From Hippea sp. KM1 (GTDB lineage: Bacteria; Campylobacterota_A; Desulfurellia; Desulfurellales; Hippeaceae), in NCBI RefSeq assembly GCF_000526195.1, contig NZ_JAFP01000001.1, positions 1,152,001 through 1,216,000 of the forward strand: a DNA stretch of 64,000 bases. The letters run 5' to 3'. Positions within the stretch are counted from its first letter, which is position 1; the number at the start of each line of letters is the position of its first letter. The translations under genes were made by a program, and so were the position numbers. Positions 24,438 through 34,097 of this stretch are shown here, one piece after another. A model generated the notes under the pieces. It was not told the DNA's origin, did not search any database, and worked only from the letters and a program-made list of their open reading frames with translations.

Positions 24438-25850
24438 ATGACTCCAGAGGAGTTGGTAAAGAAGATCCAGGAAGAGGATATCAAATTAGTGGATGTAAGG
24501 TTTGTCGATCTGCTCGGCACATGGCAACACTTTACAGTTCCTGCTCATGTCATAACAGAGGATGTCTTTGAGGAGGGTTTGGGTTTTGATGGTTCCTCTA
24601 TCAGGGGATGGAAGAGCATCGACGAAAGCGACATGCTTGTAATCCCAGACGCCTCAACGGCTTTTGTCGACCCGTTCGCAGAGGTCAACACACTAAACAT
24701 CATCTGCGACATAGTAGATCCAATAACAAAGGAGCCGTACCAGAGGCATCCAAGGGCTATAGCAAAGAAGGCAGAGGAGTATCTAAAATCCACAGGCATA
24801 GCCGATGTTGCCTTCTTCGGTCCAGAGCTTGAGTTTTTCATCTTTGACGATGTCAGGTTCGATATAAAATCAAACACGGCTTACTATCAGGTCGACTCCA
24901 TAGAGGGTATATGGAATTCGGGCAAGGATGAGGATCCAAACCTCGGATACAAAATCAGACACAAAGAGGGATACTTCCCCGTTCCACCGGCCGATACACT
25001 GCAGGATTTAAGAAGCGAGATAGTGCTTGAGCTTGAAAAGGCAGGGATAGAGGTTGAGGCTCACCACCACGAGGTTGCAACGGCCGGCCAGGCAGAGATA
25101 GATATAAAATACGCACCGCTTCTGCAGCAGGCAGATAATGTGATGAAGTATAAATACTTGGCAAAGAATGTGGCATCAATGTATGGCAAAACTATTACAT
25201 TCATGCCCAAGCCGCTCTCAGGAGATAATGGAACCGGCATGCACACGCATCAGAGCCTATGGAAAGACGGAAAACCGCTATTTGCCGGCAACGGTTATGC
25301 AGGATTGAGCGAGATAGGCCTTTACTACATAGGTGGAATCTTAAAACACGGCAAGGCTTTAGCTGCATTTACAAACCCAACAACAATATCATACAAAAGG
25401 CTGATACCGGGCTTTGAGGCTCCAATCAATTTGGCATACTCATCAAGGAACAGATCCGCAGCAATAAGGATACCCATGTATTCACCCTCTCCAAAGGCAA
25501 AAAGGATAGAGGTAAGATTCCCAGACCCAACAGCCAATCCATACCTGGCATTCACGGCAATGCTCATGGCTGGATTGGATGGCATTATAAACAAGATCGA
25601 CCCCGGCGAGCCTTTGGATAAAAATATCTACGATCTGCCGCCCGAGGAGCTTGCAAGGGTAAACAAGATGCCCGCAAGCCTTGAGGAGGCATTAAATGAG
25701 CTTGAGAAGGATTACGAGTTCTTGCTAAGGGGAGATGTATTCACAGAGGATCTAATCAGGGCCTGGATAGATTACAAAAGAGAGAATGAGATCAAGTATG
25801 TAAACTCCATCCCACACCCAGCGGAGTTTTACCTATACTTCGATGTGTAA
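24438..25850 (+). CDS. glnA: Glutamine synthetase type I
   Basis: GlnA, 470 aa, joins ammonia to glutamate using ATP in a dodecamer; the main route of ammonia assimilation. Visible signatures are FDGSSIRGW (about residue 52), [44 protein letters not shown], the NRSAAIRIP loop and [14 protein letters not shown]. The Tyr in NIYDLPPEE (about 398) is the site adenylylated by GlnE in class I-beta enzymes. The ribosome site GGAGGTGAAGGG precedes the ATG. It is transcribed alone from a sigma-54 promoter, away from the sigma-54 activator, implying control by nitrogen status. Confidence 0.97.
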   Translation: MTPEELVKKIQEEDIKLVDVRFVDLLGTWQHFTVPAHVITEDVFEEGLGFDGSSIRGWKSIDESDMLVIPDASTAFVDPFAEVNTLNIICDIVDPITKEPYQRHPRAIAKKAEEYLKSTGIADVAFFGPELEFFIFDDVRFDIKSNTAYYQVDSIEGIWNSGKDEDPNLGYKIRHKEGYFPVPPADTLQDLRSEIVLELEKAGIEVEAHHHEVATAGQAEIDIKYAPLLQQADNVMKYKYLAKNVASMYGKTITFMPKPLSGDNGTGMHTHQSLWKDGKPLFAGNGYAGLSEIGLYYIGGILKHGKALAAFTNPTTISYKRLIPGFEAPINLAYSSRNRSAAIRIPMYSPSPKAKRIEVRFPDPTANPYLAFTAMLMAGLDGIINKIDPGEPLDKNIYDLPPEELARVNKMPASLEEALNELEKDYEFLLRGDVFTEDLIRAWIDYKRENEIKYVNSIPHPAEFYLYFDV

Positions 25851-25872
25851 GATAGGGGGCTATCCCCCTATC
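25851..25872. terminator. Bidirectional terminator between glnA and hemY
   Basis: A perfect 9-bp stem, GATAGGGGG (25851-25859) with CCCCCTATC (25864-25872), loop CTAT. It begins on the base after the glnA stop and overlaps the last codons of the convergent hemY gene. Only a weak T-tract follows. Confidence 0.6.
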
Positions 25873-27188
25873 CTTTCAATCAAATTGTAAGAGGCCTTAA
25901 CACAATCGTTTAGGCTTATACCCCAGAAAGCATTACCCGTGATAAAAAGTCCTCTATTCCTATTTTCAAAGTCTTTTATAGTGTTCAAAACATCCTTATG
26001 ATTAAGGGAATATTGCGGTATGGCTTTGGGGTGAACAACCTTATAAAAAAACTCAGGTGGTCTAAATATAGAGGCACTCCTTTGAAGTTCCTTTATGCCT
26101 ATCTGAAATAGATTGGATTTAAACGGACTATCCTTTCTTAAAGCCCCTCCAACCATACACCTCACAAGCAGTTTATCTTCCTTAGCCCTGTGCTGAAATA
26201 TGGTGCTGTCGAATAGAACGCCTATGATGTCCTCTATCTCATTTAAATCAAACAGATAGCCAAAGGAATCAACAACACTGCCCAGCCACTTCCTATCGAA
26301 ACCAAAAGACAAAACGGCCATGGGGGCATACTCTATCGATGAGACGGCCCTTGATACATCAGGGTCGTATCCTGAAAGAACATCGGCTATAGCATAGGCC
26401 GGGATAGCAAATACAACAATGTCAGCAGAATAGCTGTCCTTTAAACCCTTTAGATGGAAGCGATCCCCTTTGGATATCTCGCCTATCTTATCAAAAACAA
26501 CATCAACCCCATCCAACAGATGCCTTACAAAGCTCAAGATGCCCTTTTTGAACGATAGAAGATCCGCAGAAAAACTCCCCTTTGCCGATGAAGCCTTAGC
26601 CTTTTTTTCTGCCATCAAACTCATAAGTCCCTTGATTAGTGAGCCGTATCTTCTCTCTATCTCCTTTATCCGTGGAAAATTCGACTCCATGCTCATGTAA
26701 GAGGGATCCCCTGCAAACACACCGCAAACCATAGGGCCTATGAGTTTATCTAACATCTCTTTAGAGAACCTTCTCAAAACGAACTCCTCAACCGTCTCAT
26801 CCTCAAAAAAAGGCCTGACAAACGGTTCCCTAAAAAAGGCATACAATCCACCCAAAGAAAAAAAGCCGCTGAACAACAGCGATAACGGATTATCTTTCAA
26901 CTCCCACAATCTACCATTTGAATAGATAAACCGCCTCTTTGAGTCGCTGTTTGCCTTGATCAGCTCAGACTCAAAACCGCTTTCATACACCAAGCTTAAT
27001 ATCTCTTTTTTGTTCTCCAAGAATCCGTTTGGGCCTGTCTCTATAAGATAGCCGTCTCTTTCAACGCTATAAGCCTTCCCGCCTATGCTCTGCTTCTCTA
27101 TGACAAAAACATCGCATTTTAGTTTTTTCTTTATCAGATAAGCGGCAGAGGCACCGCTTATTCCAGAGCCTATAACAGCCGCTTTCAT
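25860..27188 (-). CDS. hemY: Protoporphyrinogen/coproporphyrinogen oxidase (HemY type)
   Basis: FAD-dependent oxidase of 442 aa acting near the end of haem synthesis. The N terminus is a dinucleotide fold, VIGSGISGASAAYLI, then VIEKQSIGGKAYS and GYLIETGPNGFLENK, the family's substrate-side motif. The C-terminal GLFITGNAFWGISLNDCVKA closes the FAD site. In an anaerobe the natural electron acceptor cannot be oxygen and remains open. It overlaps the upstream SIMPL gene by ATGA. Haem is needed by the cytochrome b of the hydrogenase in this window. Confidence 0.88.
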   Translation of the reverse strand: MKAAVIGSGISGASAAYLIKKKLKCDVFVIEKQSIGGKAYSVERDGYLIETGPNGFLENKKEILSLVYESGFESELIKANSDSKRRFIYSNGRLWELKDNPLSLLFSGFFSLGGLYAFFREPFVRPFFEDETVEEFVLRRFSKEMLDKLIGPMVCGVFAGDPSYMSMESNFPRIKEIERRYGSLIKGLMSLMAEKKAKASSAKGSFSADLLSFKKGILSFVRHLLDGVDVVFDKIGEISKGDRFHLKGLKDSYSADIVVFAIPAYAIADVLSGYDPDVSRAVSSIEYAPMAVLSFGFDRKWLGSVVDSFGYLFDLNEIEDIIGVLFDSTIFQHRAKEDKLLVRCMVGGALRKDSPFKSNLFQIGIKELQRSASIFRPPEFFYKVVHPKAIPQYSLNHKDVLNTIKDFENRNRGLFITGNAFWGISLNDCVKASYNLIERIGG

Positions 27189-27871
27189 TTCAAGGGGGAG
27201 ATAGCCTCAAACCTTACATTAACCTTAATAACCCTCTTGCCGGAGGAGGTATTAAATCCACCACCTGAAAAGTCTCCATTCTTTGCCGGGGCCTTCATAA
27301 AGGAGCGTGCAAGCATAACCGGGCTGCCAAAGTTATAGTTTACAGAAAGATTACCCAAATAATACTTCTGATTCATTATGCTGTTTATCGTTTTTAGAAG
27401 TTCTTTTGCCTTTAACAGCGCCTCCTTAAATATCTCCTGCTTGAGCCTGGCCTGCTTGTTGTAAGAGACAGCGTATGAGACATAGTCAACCTCTATGCCC
27501 GTTTTGTAGGGAAAGTTCTTCTCAGAAAGATAGTTGAGTATCTTGGAAAGCACAGACATCTTGCTCGTATCTATCTTTATCACCACGGTTGCCCTCTTTG
27601 AATAAGAATAGCTGTTGTTGGTCTTTATATCGCTTTTTGGCAGTAAACTGCTTAAGAACCTCATAAAATCTTTGTTTATGGGCTTTAATCTGCCCAGGGC
27701 CATAGCGTAGTTGTCTGCCTCAGCCCAAACAGAAAAACCGGCTATCAACCTGTCGCACTCCACACTCTTTGAGATTTTGAAGTTGGTGGATATAACAGAA
27801 TACCTCTCGGCTGCAAATGCATTAATACCAAAGGCAAAAACAAGCAAAACAATCCAAACAACCCTTCTCAT
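27185..27871 (-). CDS. Exported SIMPL (DUF541)-like protein
   Basis: 228 aa with a signal peptide (VVWIVLLVFAFGINAFA). The mature part resembles SIMPL/DUF541 periplasmic proteins: alternating strands, VKIDTSKMSVLSKILNYLSE, then ARLKQEIFKEALLKAKELL and a C-terminal VIKVNVRFEAI. The function of the family is poorly defined. The start is ATG 27871 with GGAGG six bases upstream. Coupled to hemY through ATGA. Confidence 0.65.
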   Translation of the reverse strand: MRRVVWIVLLVFAFGINAFAAERYSVISTNFKISKSVECDRLIAGFSVWAEADNYAMALGRLKPINKDFMRFLSSLLPKSDIKTNNSYSYSKRATVVIKIDTSKMSVLSKILNYLSEKNFPYKTGIEVDYVSYAVSYNKQARLKQEIFKEALLKAKELLKTINSIMNQKYYLGNLSVNYNFGSPVMLARSFMKAPAKNGDFSGGGFNTSSGKRVIKVNVRFEAISPLK

Positions 27872-27963
27872 AACAACCTCCACTCATTTAATTGAATTAC
27901 AATAACACCAACCTAAACAAAAATCAACGGCCATAATAACCCCTTATAATCCACCCTTTTGGT

Positions 27964-30900
27964 CTATCTTCTGCCGCTACAGGTTATATACTTAAACCCA
28001 TCACAGAAAGCCTGATTGCATACCTTGCCGTCATCAATCACATATGTTGGTGATTTTGCACCGATGTCGTAATCCTCCTCAAATGCTATTGCCCTTGCAA
28101 AGCCCATTCTTCTGCAGAATGCATCTGCAGCGCCTTTTCCGCAATCCTGAGCCCACCTTCTGCACCAATCCAGTCTATAGCCGTTTATTGTTGGGTATCT
28201 GAATGTTTTTGTGTTTTTAGAATATGTATGTTTTATGCCTGATATACAACAGCTTCTTTTTACTTGGTTTGGTATAGAGCCTTTTAGCCAGCATCTTGCC
28301 CGTGGTCCTTGAATTGTGTAGGGCTTTACATATGTCCAGGCTTTGCATTTGGGGTCCTTTTTGCAGGCATTCTGGCAGAGCCTATAGTCTGGGTAAGGTA
28401 AATCGAAGCTTTTATAATCCAAACCCGGCCTATCTGTGTTAACCTCGACTCCACTGTAATTAATCCTCGGTATATTGAGGTGTGTTATCCTGTATATGCT
28501 ATTTGCCCAACTTCCGCCGCATATCTTGGATTTATCGCCATTGCATTGCATATTGCAGTTTTCAGCCCTTCCGTATCTTCCATAGGTGTTGCCGCAGAAG
28601 CAGTATCCGCTGTATTGAACGCCTGCATACCTAAAGCCCCTTTTTGCACACTCCCTCATACACAAGCTCGGTGTCATCTTGTCGCTTCCAAAGCCAAAGG
28701 CTGCCAGATCTCTGCCCCTTAAACCGTAGGGGTCGCCTTGGTCTTTGAAGCAGCCCAAGTATTCGTAGTTGTTGTCGGTCTTGTATGAGTTGTTGTTTTG
28801 GTTGTTGCCTAAGAAGTCTTCTCCACCCTCTGCTGTGTTGTAAATAATGTTATCGTTCTTATTGCCTGTGGCCTGGCCATTTACACTGTAAACACTATTT
28901 GCCCAAACCCCTCCACATATCTGATTTCTATCACCCGAGCAGTGCATATTACAGCTTTTAGATTTTCCATACCTTCCATAACTATTGCCACAGAAGCATT
29001 GACTGCCGTATTGAACAGCTGCATACCTAAAGCCCTTTTCTTTACAATACGCCATACACCTATCAGGCGTCATTTTCGAGTCATTAAACAAGGCTGCACC
29101 GTGCAAGTCTCTGCCCTTGAGCCCATACGGATCACCCCTATCACTAAAACATCCAATATAATTAGAAGCATGGTGTTCTTTTTTAGAAACCTCATCAGAA
29201 TGGTTGGGCTGCTGCGTGGTTATATTTGATTTTGAACGATTCTTACAAGACATATAGCGTTCTCTTGCTTTTTTGTAGACCCCATAAGCCTTCCTTGCCT
29301 CATCGGTATTACCCTTACCGCTGCTCATGAGCTTAACCACCCTGTTATAGGCCTCAACATAGGCCTTATAATACCCCTTGCAACTATTGTCCGTCCCGGA
29401 TATATCTTTGTGTTTTGATGGTTGGTGACTTTTGGCAGCAGGAGGTTTAGCTTTGCCGTTATTATCCCCGTTTATCTGCTTATTGGTTTTGGGTTTATGG
29501 CTATCTGTCTCTTTGGGCTTTTTTTCTTTATAGCTATCCGGATTGGCCTGCTCCTTACCCTCCCCTTCTTCTTCATCCTTATCGGTTGTATTAGACACCC
29601 AATAAACAGATACAGGGCAATCCCTTGGTGCAATGCTTGTTCTATCCTTCAAAACACACGAAACCTCTATTCTGTATACAGCCCCCTTTATGGGCATCTT
29701 GTATACATAGTTAAAGTTGTAATTCGAGCTGACCTTAATCATGGGCTTGTTTTCGCACTCCGCCCTTAACTTATCGTTCTGATTACTGCCTGCAACAATA
29801 ATTGGACAGATGCGTAAGTATACCTCTTTTGTAAACCTCTTAACACCTTCTGAAGCCCTGTATGTCTTTACGGATAGGTTTGGGCTGGTTGAGTATATCT
29901 TTATAAAATTGGAGCCCTTAAACAATTTCTTCAATTTAGACAGCGGCGTTGAGTTTATCTCTATCTCACAGAAATCCTTATTCGGATCCAGACGAACGGG
30001 TTTTATGCTGTACTCCTCAAATCTCTTCATTGCAAGGTATACCCCGCATGGGTATTTCAAAAACGGGTTCTGCCTATACCTCTTGCTCAATACATACCCA
30101 TCATCCACAACAAATAGTTCTTTATATACCTTTTCTGCCTGTTTATAGGTGTTGTGATCATACCTCTTATCAAGAGAATCTAATATCTTATTCAACTGTT
30201 CCACCTTTTTGCACTTCTTTACAACAATGGGCATATCGGCATTCCTGGCAGCAATTATATCCTGGGGGTATCTATTTAAGAATGTGTGCATAAAAGCAGC
30301 ATGCGAACTATAACAACAATAGCAATCCGGACAATTACAATCAACAGCCCTATCATGGCCATCGCTGTTTATATACCTCAAAAGATACGGTGCCATCGAC
30401 TTCTTCTCCCTTTCAGGGATAAAATACATCCAGTTCCTTACAGAGTACCTATCCCACAGATCGTTGTATATGTCGATTCTTGCCAGTTCTAATTCGCTAA
30501 AGAGGGGCCTTCTTGATATATCGTTAATCTTGCGTATTCTTTCGGATAGCTCAATCAATAGCTGCCTAATCCTCTCACTCTTTCCGTTATAATCCCACTC
30601 ATTAGGCACACCGTCCTTCGATAGCTTACATATGTGCAATACTTTATTGTATCTTCTTTTAATATCGGATGCAGTAATGCTCCACTCCCTAACAAAATCC
30701 CCATCATTTATCCTTCCGGATCTATATTTCTTATCCAGATAGAGTATTCTCATCACATCCTTCTTTATGAGGCTCCTTTGCTTTTTAACATACTCCGGAT
30801 TTATTATCTGAACCATGAACTCAAGATAGTCGGCAAACAGCTTATTTATCTGCCTTCTCTTTTCCACCCCTTTTTGAGCCAGGCTAAGAACATCTCCAGG

Positions 30901-32871
30901 CAAGTATCTCTGATAAGAAGGAATTATGCTTGTATTTTCATCTGCATCTTTATCCCCCTCTTTTTGAGAAATCATATTGACTATGTTAGCTTCGGTCTCA
31001 TCCTCTATCTGGGAGATCCTATTGCCAATATCAATGGGGTCTACATCAAACTTGCATGCCCTCATCTTAACCCTATAACCCCAGCTATAAGGCTCATCAT
31101 AACCGTATAAACAACTGGCAGGCTTAAAAGCCCCCTCTTCAAAGAAATACATGTAATTCGCCTCAGCAAACATCTCATAGCTTTTAACAAAATCATCAAC
31201 ATACTTTCTGCATTCCTCTATTTTGTCGTCTAATTTTTCAAGCATATCCTCAATATGCCTCTTCTTCTGCTCAATCAAAGCATAATCACGAGGCCTAAAG
31301 CCAATGCCCATACTTTTGGTTTCTTCCTTTATATCTTTGGCAAGGGCCATCCCTTCTTTTCTGTATTTATTTAAACCCGCCTGAAACCTGCTAAACATAC
31401 CGTCAAGCTGATTCTTTATACTCAAACAGCGATTATAGTATGACTGCCGCCTGTTTCTATACCAACTATACAACTCATTAAATTCCTTATCCATCTTGCC
31501 GCTAAGATGGCCACCATAACACTCAAGCAATCGATTGCGCAACTCCTTAAACACCTCGTCTGAGGCCTCCACATACTCATCAAACGATATACTGCCGCCT
31601 GAAAACAGATTATCAATCTTTAACAATGCCCCCTTGTATTTCTCTATGTCGGTTTTGCAGTTTTGCTTTTTTGTCTTGTGTTCTGGGTTTATGGTCTCTG
31701 TCACCCTTTCTATTTTGCTTATTCCATTTGAGTTAGGCGCCACATAGCCCTTTATGTTGGGCGTGGCCGGTATGCTACTTGCAGCCTTTATCTGCCTGAG
31801 CTTTTTGGCAAGCGCCTTTCTATCAAAATAATACTCGTTAACCAGATCATCGCACACATCCTTGTGCCTCCTCTTTCTACAATCGTAATTCGCAGCCATT
31901 CTTGCCAGTTCTATTAGCCTCTTCTGCGTCTGGAGTTGATCCTCTATTAACTCCTCGCCAATCCATATCTGAACAGATTTCTTCAACAGTTCAGAGCCAA
32001 AAACAACCGAAGCAAACAGAGAATCGGCCTTTGATTTTGCCTCCTCCTTTAGCTTCTCCTTAAGCTCCTTAGCTGTTAACCCTCTGTATTTTCCAATGCC
32101 CTTTATGAGTTGATCCTTTAACTTCTTTTCTGCCTCTTTCTGGAGCTTTTCCTTGAGTTTATCGTTCATCTTCTCGCCGATCTTATCAAGAACCTTTTGA
32201 GCGGGTGTATCGTCCACCTTAGGCATCACCATACTATCCCAGAGATACTCTGCTATTTGTGGAGTGGCATTTATCCTTCTCTCCATATCAACTATAAATC
32301 TCCTCTTCCATGTCTTTTCAACCAACTCCAACACCAAATTCGTAATATGGCCCGTTATATCGAGGCATTTATCCTTATCCAACTCCTTGAAGCAATCTGT
32401 TATATTCTTAAACACATTACTCCAATCGAGGTTCTTTACTATCCAATCCACATCCTCATAAACACCCTGCCAAAAATCGTTCTTCATACTCTCAAAGGTC
32501 AGTGCATCCATACCCTCCAATGTCAACAGCTTCTGTTTTAGCTCAAAATGGAGGGCCTCCAAGTATTTCAGATGCAGATCTTCTAACTTCTCCCCCTTTA
32601 TTCCTTTAGATTCAGCAGAACTATACGCCACATAGGCCTTATACCTATTCTTCTCCAGCCTGCTAAAATCCATCACCCTGTATTCGAAGTATTTATTCTG
32701 AATCTTATTCAACCTATCGGACAACTCCTTGATTATGAATTTTTCTTTTTCTATTAAATCCTTATTGCTAATATCCTTCTTAGAGTCCTTGTTTGAAGCC
32801 AAAGAAGCATCAACACCAAATACAGCAAACAACAAAATCAAAAAAAACGAAAAACCTGATACGCATCCCAT
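27964..32871 (-). CDS. Giant secreted protein with two WSC-like domains and a PAN-like domain
   Basis: 1,635 aa. An N-terminal signal (FSFFLILLFAVFGVDASLA) is followed by about 1,050 residues of Lys/Glu-rich, largely helical sequence with scattered Cys pairs, then a Pro/Lys/Asn-rich linker (about 1,100-1,155). Two WSC-like cysteine modules follow at about 1,238-1,330 and 1,372-1,465 (YIGCFSDRGDPYGLKGRDL, QYGSQCFCGNSYGRYG, GDRNQICGG; the second is a close copy). A PAN/Apple-like segment (about 1,481-1,547, DYRLCQNACKKDPKCKAWTY) and a Cys-rich tail complete it. WSC modules bind glycans at fungal cell surfaces and are rare in bacteria. The start is unsure: GGGAGG directly abuts the ATG. No partner genes are evident. 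Confidence 0.8.
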   Translation of the reverse strand: MGCVSGFSFFLILLFAVFGVDASLASNKDSKKDISNKDLIEKEKFIIKELSDRLNKIQNKYFEYRVMDFSRLEKNRYKAYVAYSSAESKGIKGEKLEDLHLKYLEALHFELKQKLLTLEGMDALTFESMKNDFWQGVYEDVDWIVKNLDWSNVFKNITDCFKELDKDKCLDITGHITNLVLELVEKTWKRRFIVDMERRINATPQIAEYLWDSMVMPKVDDTPAQKVLDKIGEKMNDKLKEKLQKEAEKKLKDQLIKGIGKYRGLTAKELKEKLKEEAKSKADSLFASVVFGSELLKKSVQIWIGEELIEDQLQTQKRLIELARMAANYDCRKRRHKDVCDDLVNEYYFDRKALAKKLRQIKAASSIPATPNIKGYVAPNSNGISKIERVTETINPEHKTKKQNCKTDIEKYKGALLKIDNLFSGGSISFDEYVEASDEVFKELRNRLLECYGGHLSGKMDKEFNELYSWYRNRRQSYYNRCLSIKNQLDGMFSRFQAGLNKYRKEGMALAKDIKEETKSMGIGFRPRDYALIEQKKRHIEDMLEKLDDKIEECRKYVDDFVKSYEMFAEANYMYFFEEGAFKPASCLYGYDEPYSWGYRVKMRACKFDVDPIDIGNRISQIEDETEANIVNMISQKEGDKDADENTSIIPSYQRYLPGDVLSLAQKGVEKRRQINKLFADYLEFMVQIINPEYVKKQRSLIKKDVMRILYLDKKYRSGRINDGDFVREWSITASDIKRRYNKVLHICKLSKDGVPNEWDYNGKSERIRQLLIELSERIRKINDISRRPLFSELELARIDIYNDLWDRYSVRNWMYFIPEREKKSMAPYLLRYINSDGHDRAVDCNCPDCYCCYSSHAAFMHTFLNRYPQDIIAARNADMPIVVKKCKKVEQLNKILDSLDKRYDHNTYKQAEKVYKELFVVDDGYVLSKRYRQNPFLKYPCGVYLAMKRFEEYSIKPVRLDPNKDFCEIEINSTPLSKLKKLFKGSNFIKIYSTSPNLSVKTYRASEGVKRFTKEVYLRICPIIVAGSNQNDKLRAECENKPMIKVSSNYNFNYVYKMPIKGAVYRIEVSCVLKDRTSIAPRDCPVSVYWVSNTTDKDEEEGEGKEQANPDSYKEKKPKETDSHKPKTNKQINGDNNGKAKPPAAKSHQPSKHKDISGTDNSCKGYYKAYVEAYNRVVKLMSSGKGNTDEARKAYGVYKKARERYMSCKNRSKSNITTQQPNHSDEVSKKEHHASNYIGCFSDRGDPYGLKGRDLHGAALFNDSKMTPDRCMAYCKEKGFRYAAVQYGSQCFCGNSYGRYGKSKSCNMHCSGDRNQICGGVWANSVYSVNGQATGNKNDNIIYNTAEGGEDFLGNNQNNNSYKTDNNYEYLGCFKDQGDPYGLRGRDLAAFGFGSDKMTPSLCMRECAKRGFRYAGVQYSGYCFCGNTYGRYGRAENCNMQCNGDKSKICGGSWANSIYRITHLNIPRINYSGVEVNTDRPGLDYKSFDLPYPDYRLCQNACKKDPKCKAWTYVKPYTIQGPRARCWLKGSIPNQVKRSCCISGIKHTYSKNTKTFRYPTINGYRLDWCRRWAQDCGKGAADAFCRRMGFARAIAFEEDYDIGAKSPTYVIDDGKVCNQAFCDGFKYITCSGRR

Positions 32872-33019
32872 CCTCCCAATCTTGAATTATCCGATTAGAA
32901 AGCCCTTCCTGTATAACCCCTCTTCAGGGAGTCAAATAGATAACCCTATACTATTAATTCAGCTAACCAACATCTTATTGTTTACTTATATCAAATTTAG
33001 AATAAGGTGTCCAAAAATA

Positions 33020-33048
33020 TTGACACATCCAATAAATAGTGGTAAACA
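33020..33048 (+). promoter_or_regulatory. Promoter of the nickel transporter
   Basis: TTGACA (33020-33025), a 17-nt spacer and TAAACA (33043-33048), 32 nt before the GTG start. No NikR-type palindrome was found nearby. Confidence 0.5.
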
Positions 33049-33080
33049 CAAGGAAAACACTTTAATTTAGGAGGGGAAAG

Positions 33081-34088
33081 GTGGGCAGGAACGCTAAAAT
33101 CTTGATTTTATTTCTCATCCTGTTTAATTTAACCTCATGGGCTGTATTCATCGGTGTTGTGAAATTTTCCACAGCTATGTTAAGTTTAGGCGCTTTAGCC
33201 TATTTCTTTGGTTTAAGGCATGCTTTTGATGCAGACCACATAGCAGCTATAGACAATGTTACAAGAAAACTTAGACAAGACGGAAGAAGGGATGTTGGTG
33301 TTGGATTATTCTTCTCGTTGGGTCATTCCACGGTTGTCCTTATTATGTCTATAGTCATAGTGGTTGTTGTGAGAGGATTCTCTCCTGCAATAAAATCCAT
33401 AGAAGAAGCCGGTGGACTATTTGGAAGCATAGTTTCTGCAGGTTTTTTAACAATAATAGGCATAATAAACCTATTTATTCTAAAAGATCTATACTCGATC
33501 TTTAAATCCTACAAACAGAACGGATCAATGGACAAAAAGACTCAGCAGATGACAGAGGAGCTTTTAAACAAAAGGGGGATGATGGGCAAATTCTTCGGAT
33601 TTATGTATAGAAAAATAGACAGAAGCTGGAAGATGTATCCCCTTGGATTCCTTTTCGGTCTTGGATTCGATACTGCAACAGAGATAGCCATACTTGGAAT
33701 ATCTGCAACAATGGCAAAGAACTCTCAACTTCCCATATGGGGTGTAATTATGTTCCCTCTGCTTTTTGCCGCAGGTATGAGTTTAATGGACTCCTTAGAT
33801 GGCCTAATAATGATGAAGATATACGACTGGGCTATGGTGGATGCTATAAGAAAGCTATTCTTCAACATAGCAATTACGGCAGCAAGCGTATTTGTGGCCT
33901 TAGCGATAGGAGCTATAGAGTGGGTTCAGGTTATCTCTGAGAAATTCAATCTAAACTATGCATTCTTTGAGTTTATAGACAATCTAAATTTTGAGGTTTT
34001 GGGTGGCGCCGTTGTTGTAATAATGATACTTAGTTGGATTTATGCATTCTTCTACTACAAAAAATACCTCCAAGTTAAAGTCAGATAG
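33081..34088 (+). CDS. NiCoT-family nickel/cobalt transporter
   Basis: 335 aa inner-membrane permease of the HoxN/NixA type. The signature in the second helix is RHAFDADHIAAIDN (the HX4DH metal motif); other family signatures are FFSLGHSTVV and LGFDTATEIAILG. About eight transmembrane helices are visible. The start is GTG 33081 after GGAGGGGAAAG. Nickel import fits the [NiFe] hydrogenase and its HypA/HypB nickel-insertion proteins encoded a few kb away. The next gene follows after 9 nt. Confidence 0.93.
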   Translation: MGRNAKILILFLILFNLTSWAVFIGVVKFSTAMLSLGALAYFFGLRHAFDADHIAAIDNVTRKLRQDGRRDVGVGLFFSLGHSTVVLIMSIVIVVVVRGFSPAIKSIEEAGGLFGSIVSAGFLTIIGIINLFILKDLYSIFKSYKQNGSMDKKTQQMTEELLNKRGMMGKFFGFMYRKIDRSWKMYPLGFLFGLGFDTATEIAILGISATMAKNSQLPIWGVIMFPLLFAAGMSLMDSLDGLIMMKIYDWAMVDAIRKLFFNIAITAASVFVALAIGAIEWVQVISEKFNLNYAFFEFIDNLNFEVLGGAVVVIMILSWIYAFFYYKKYLQVKVR

Positions 34089-34097
34089 GAGAGTAAG

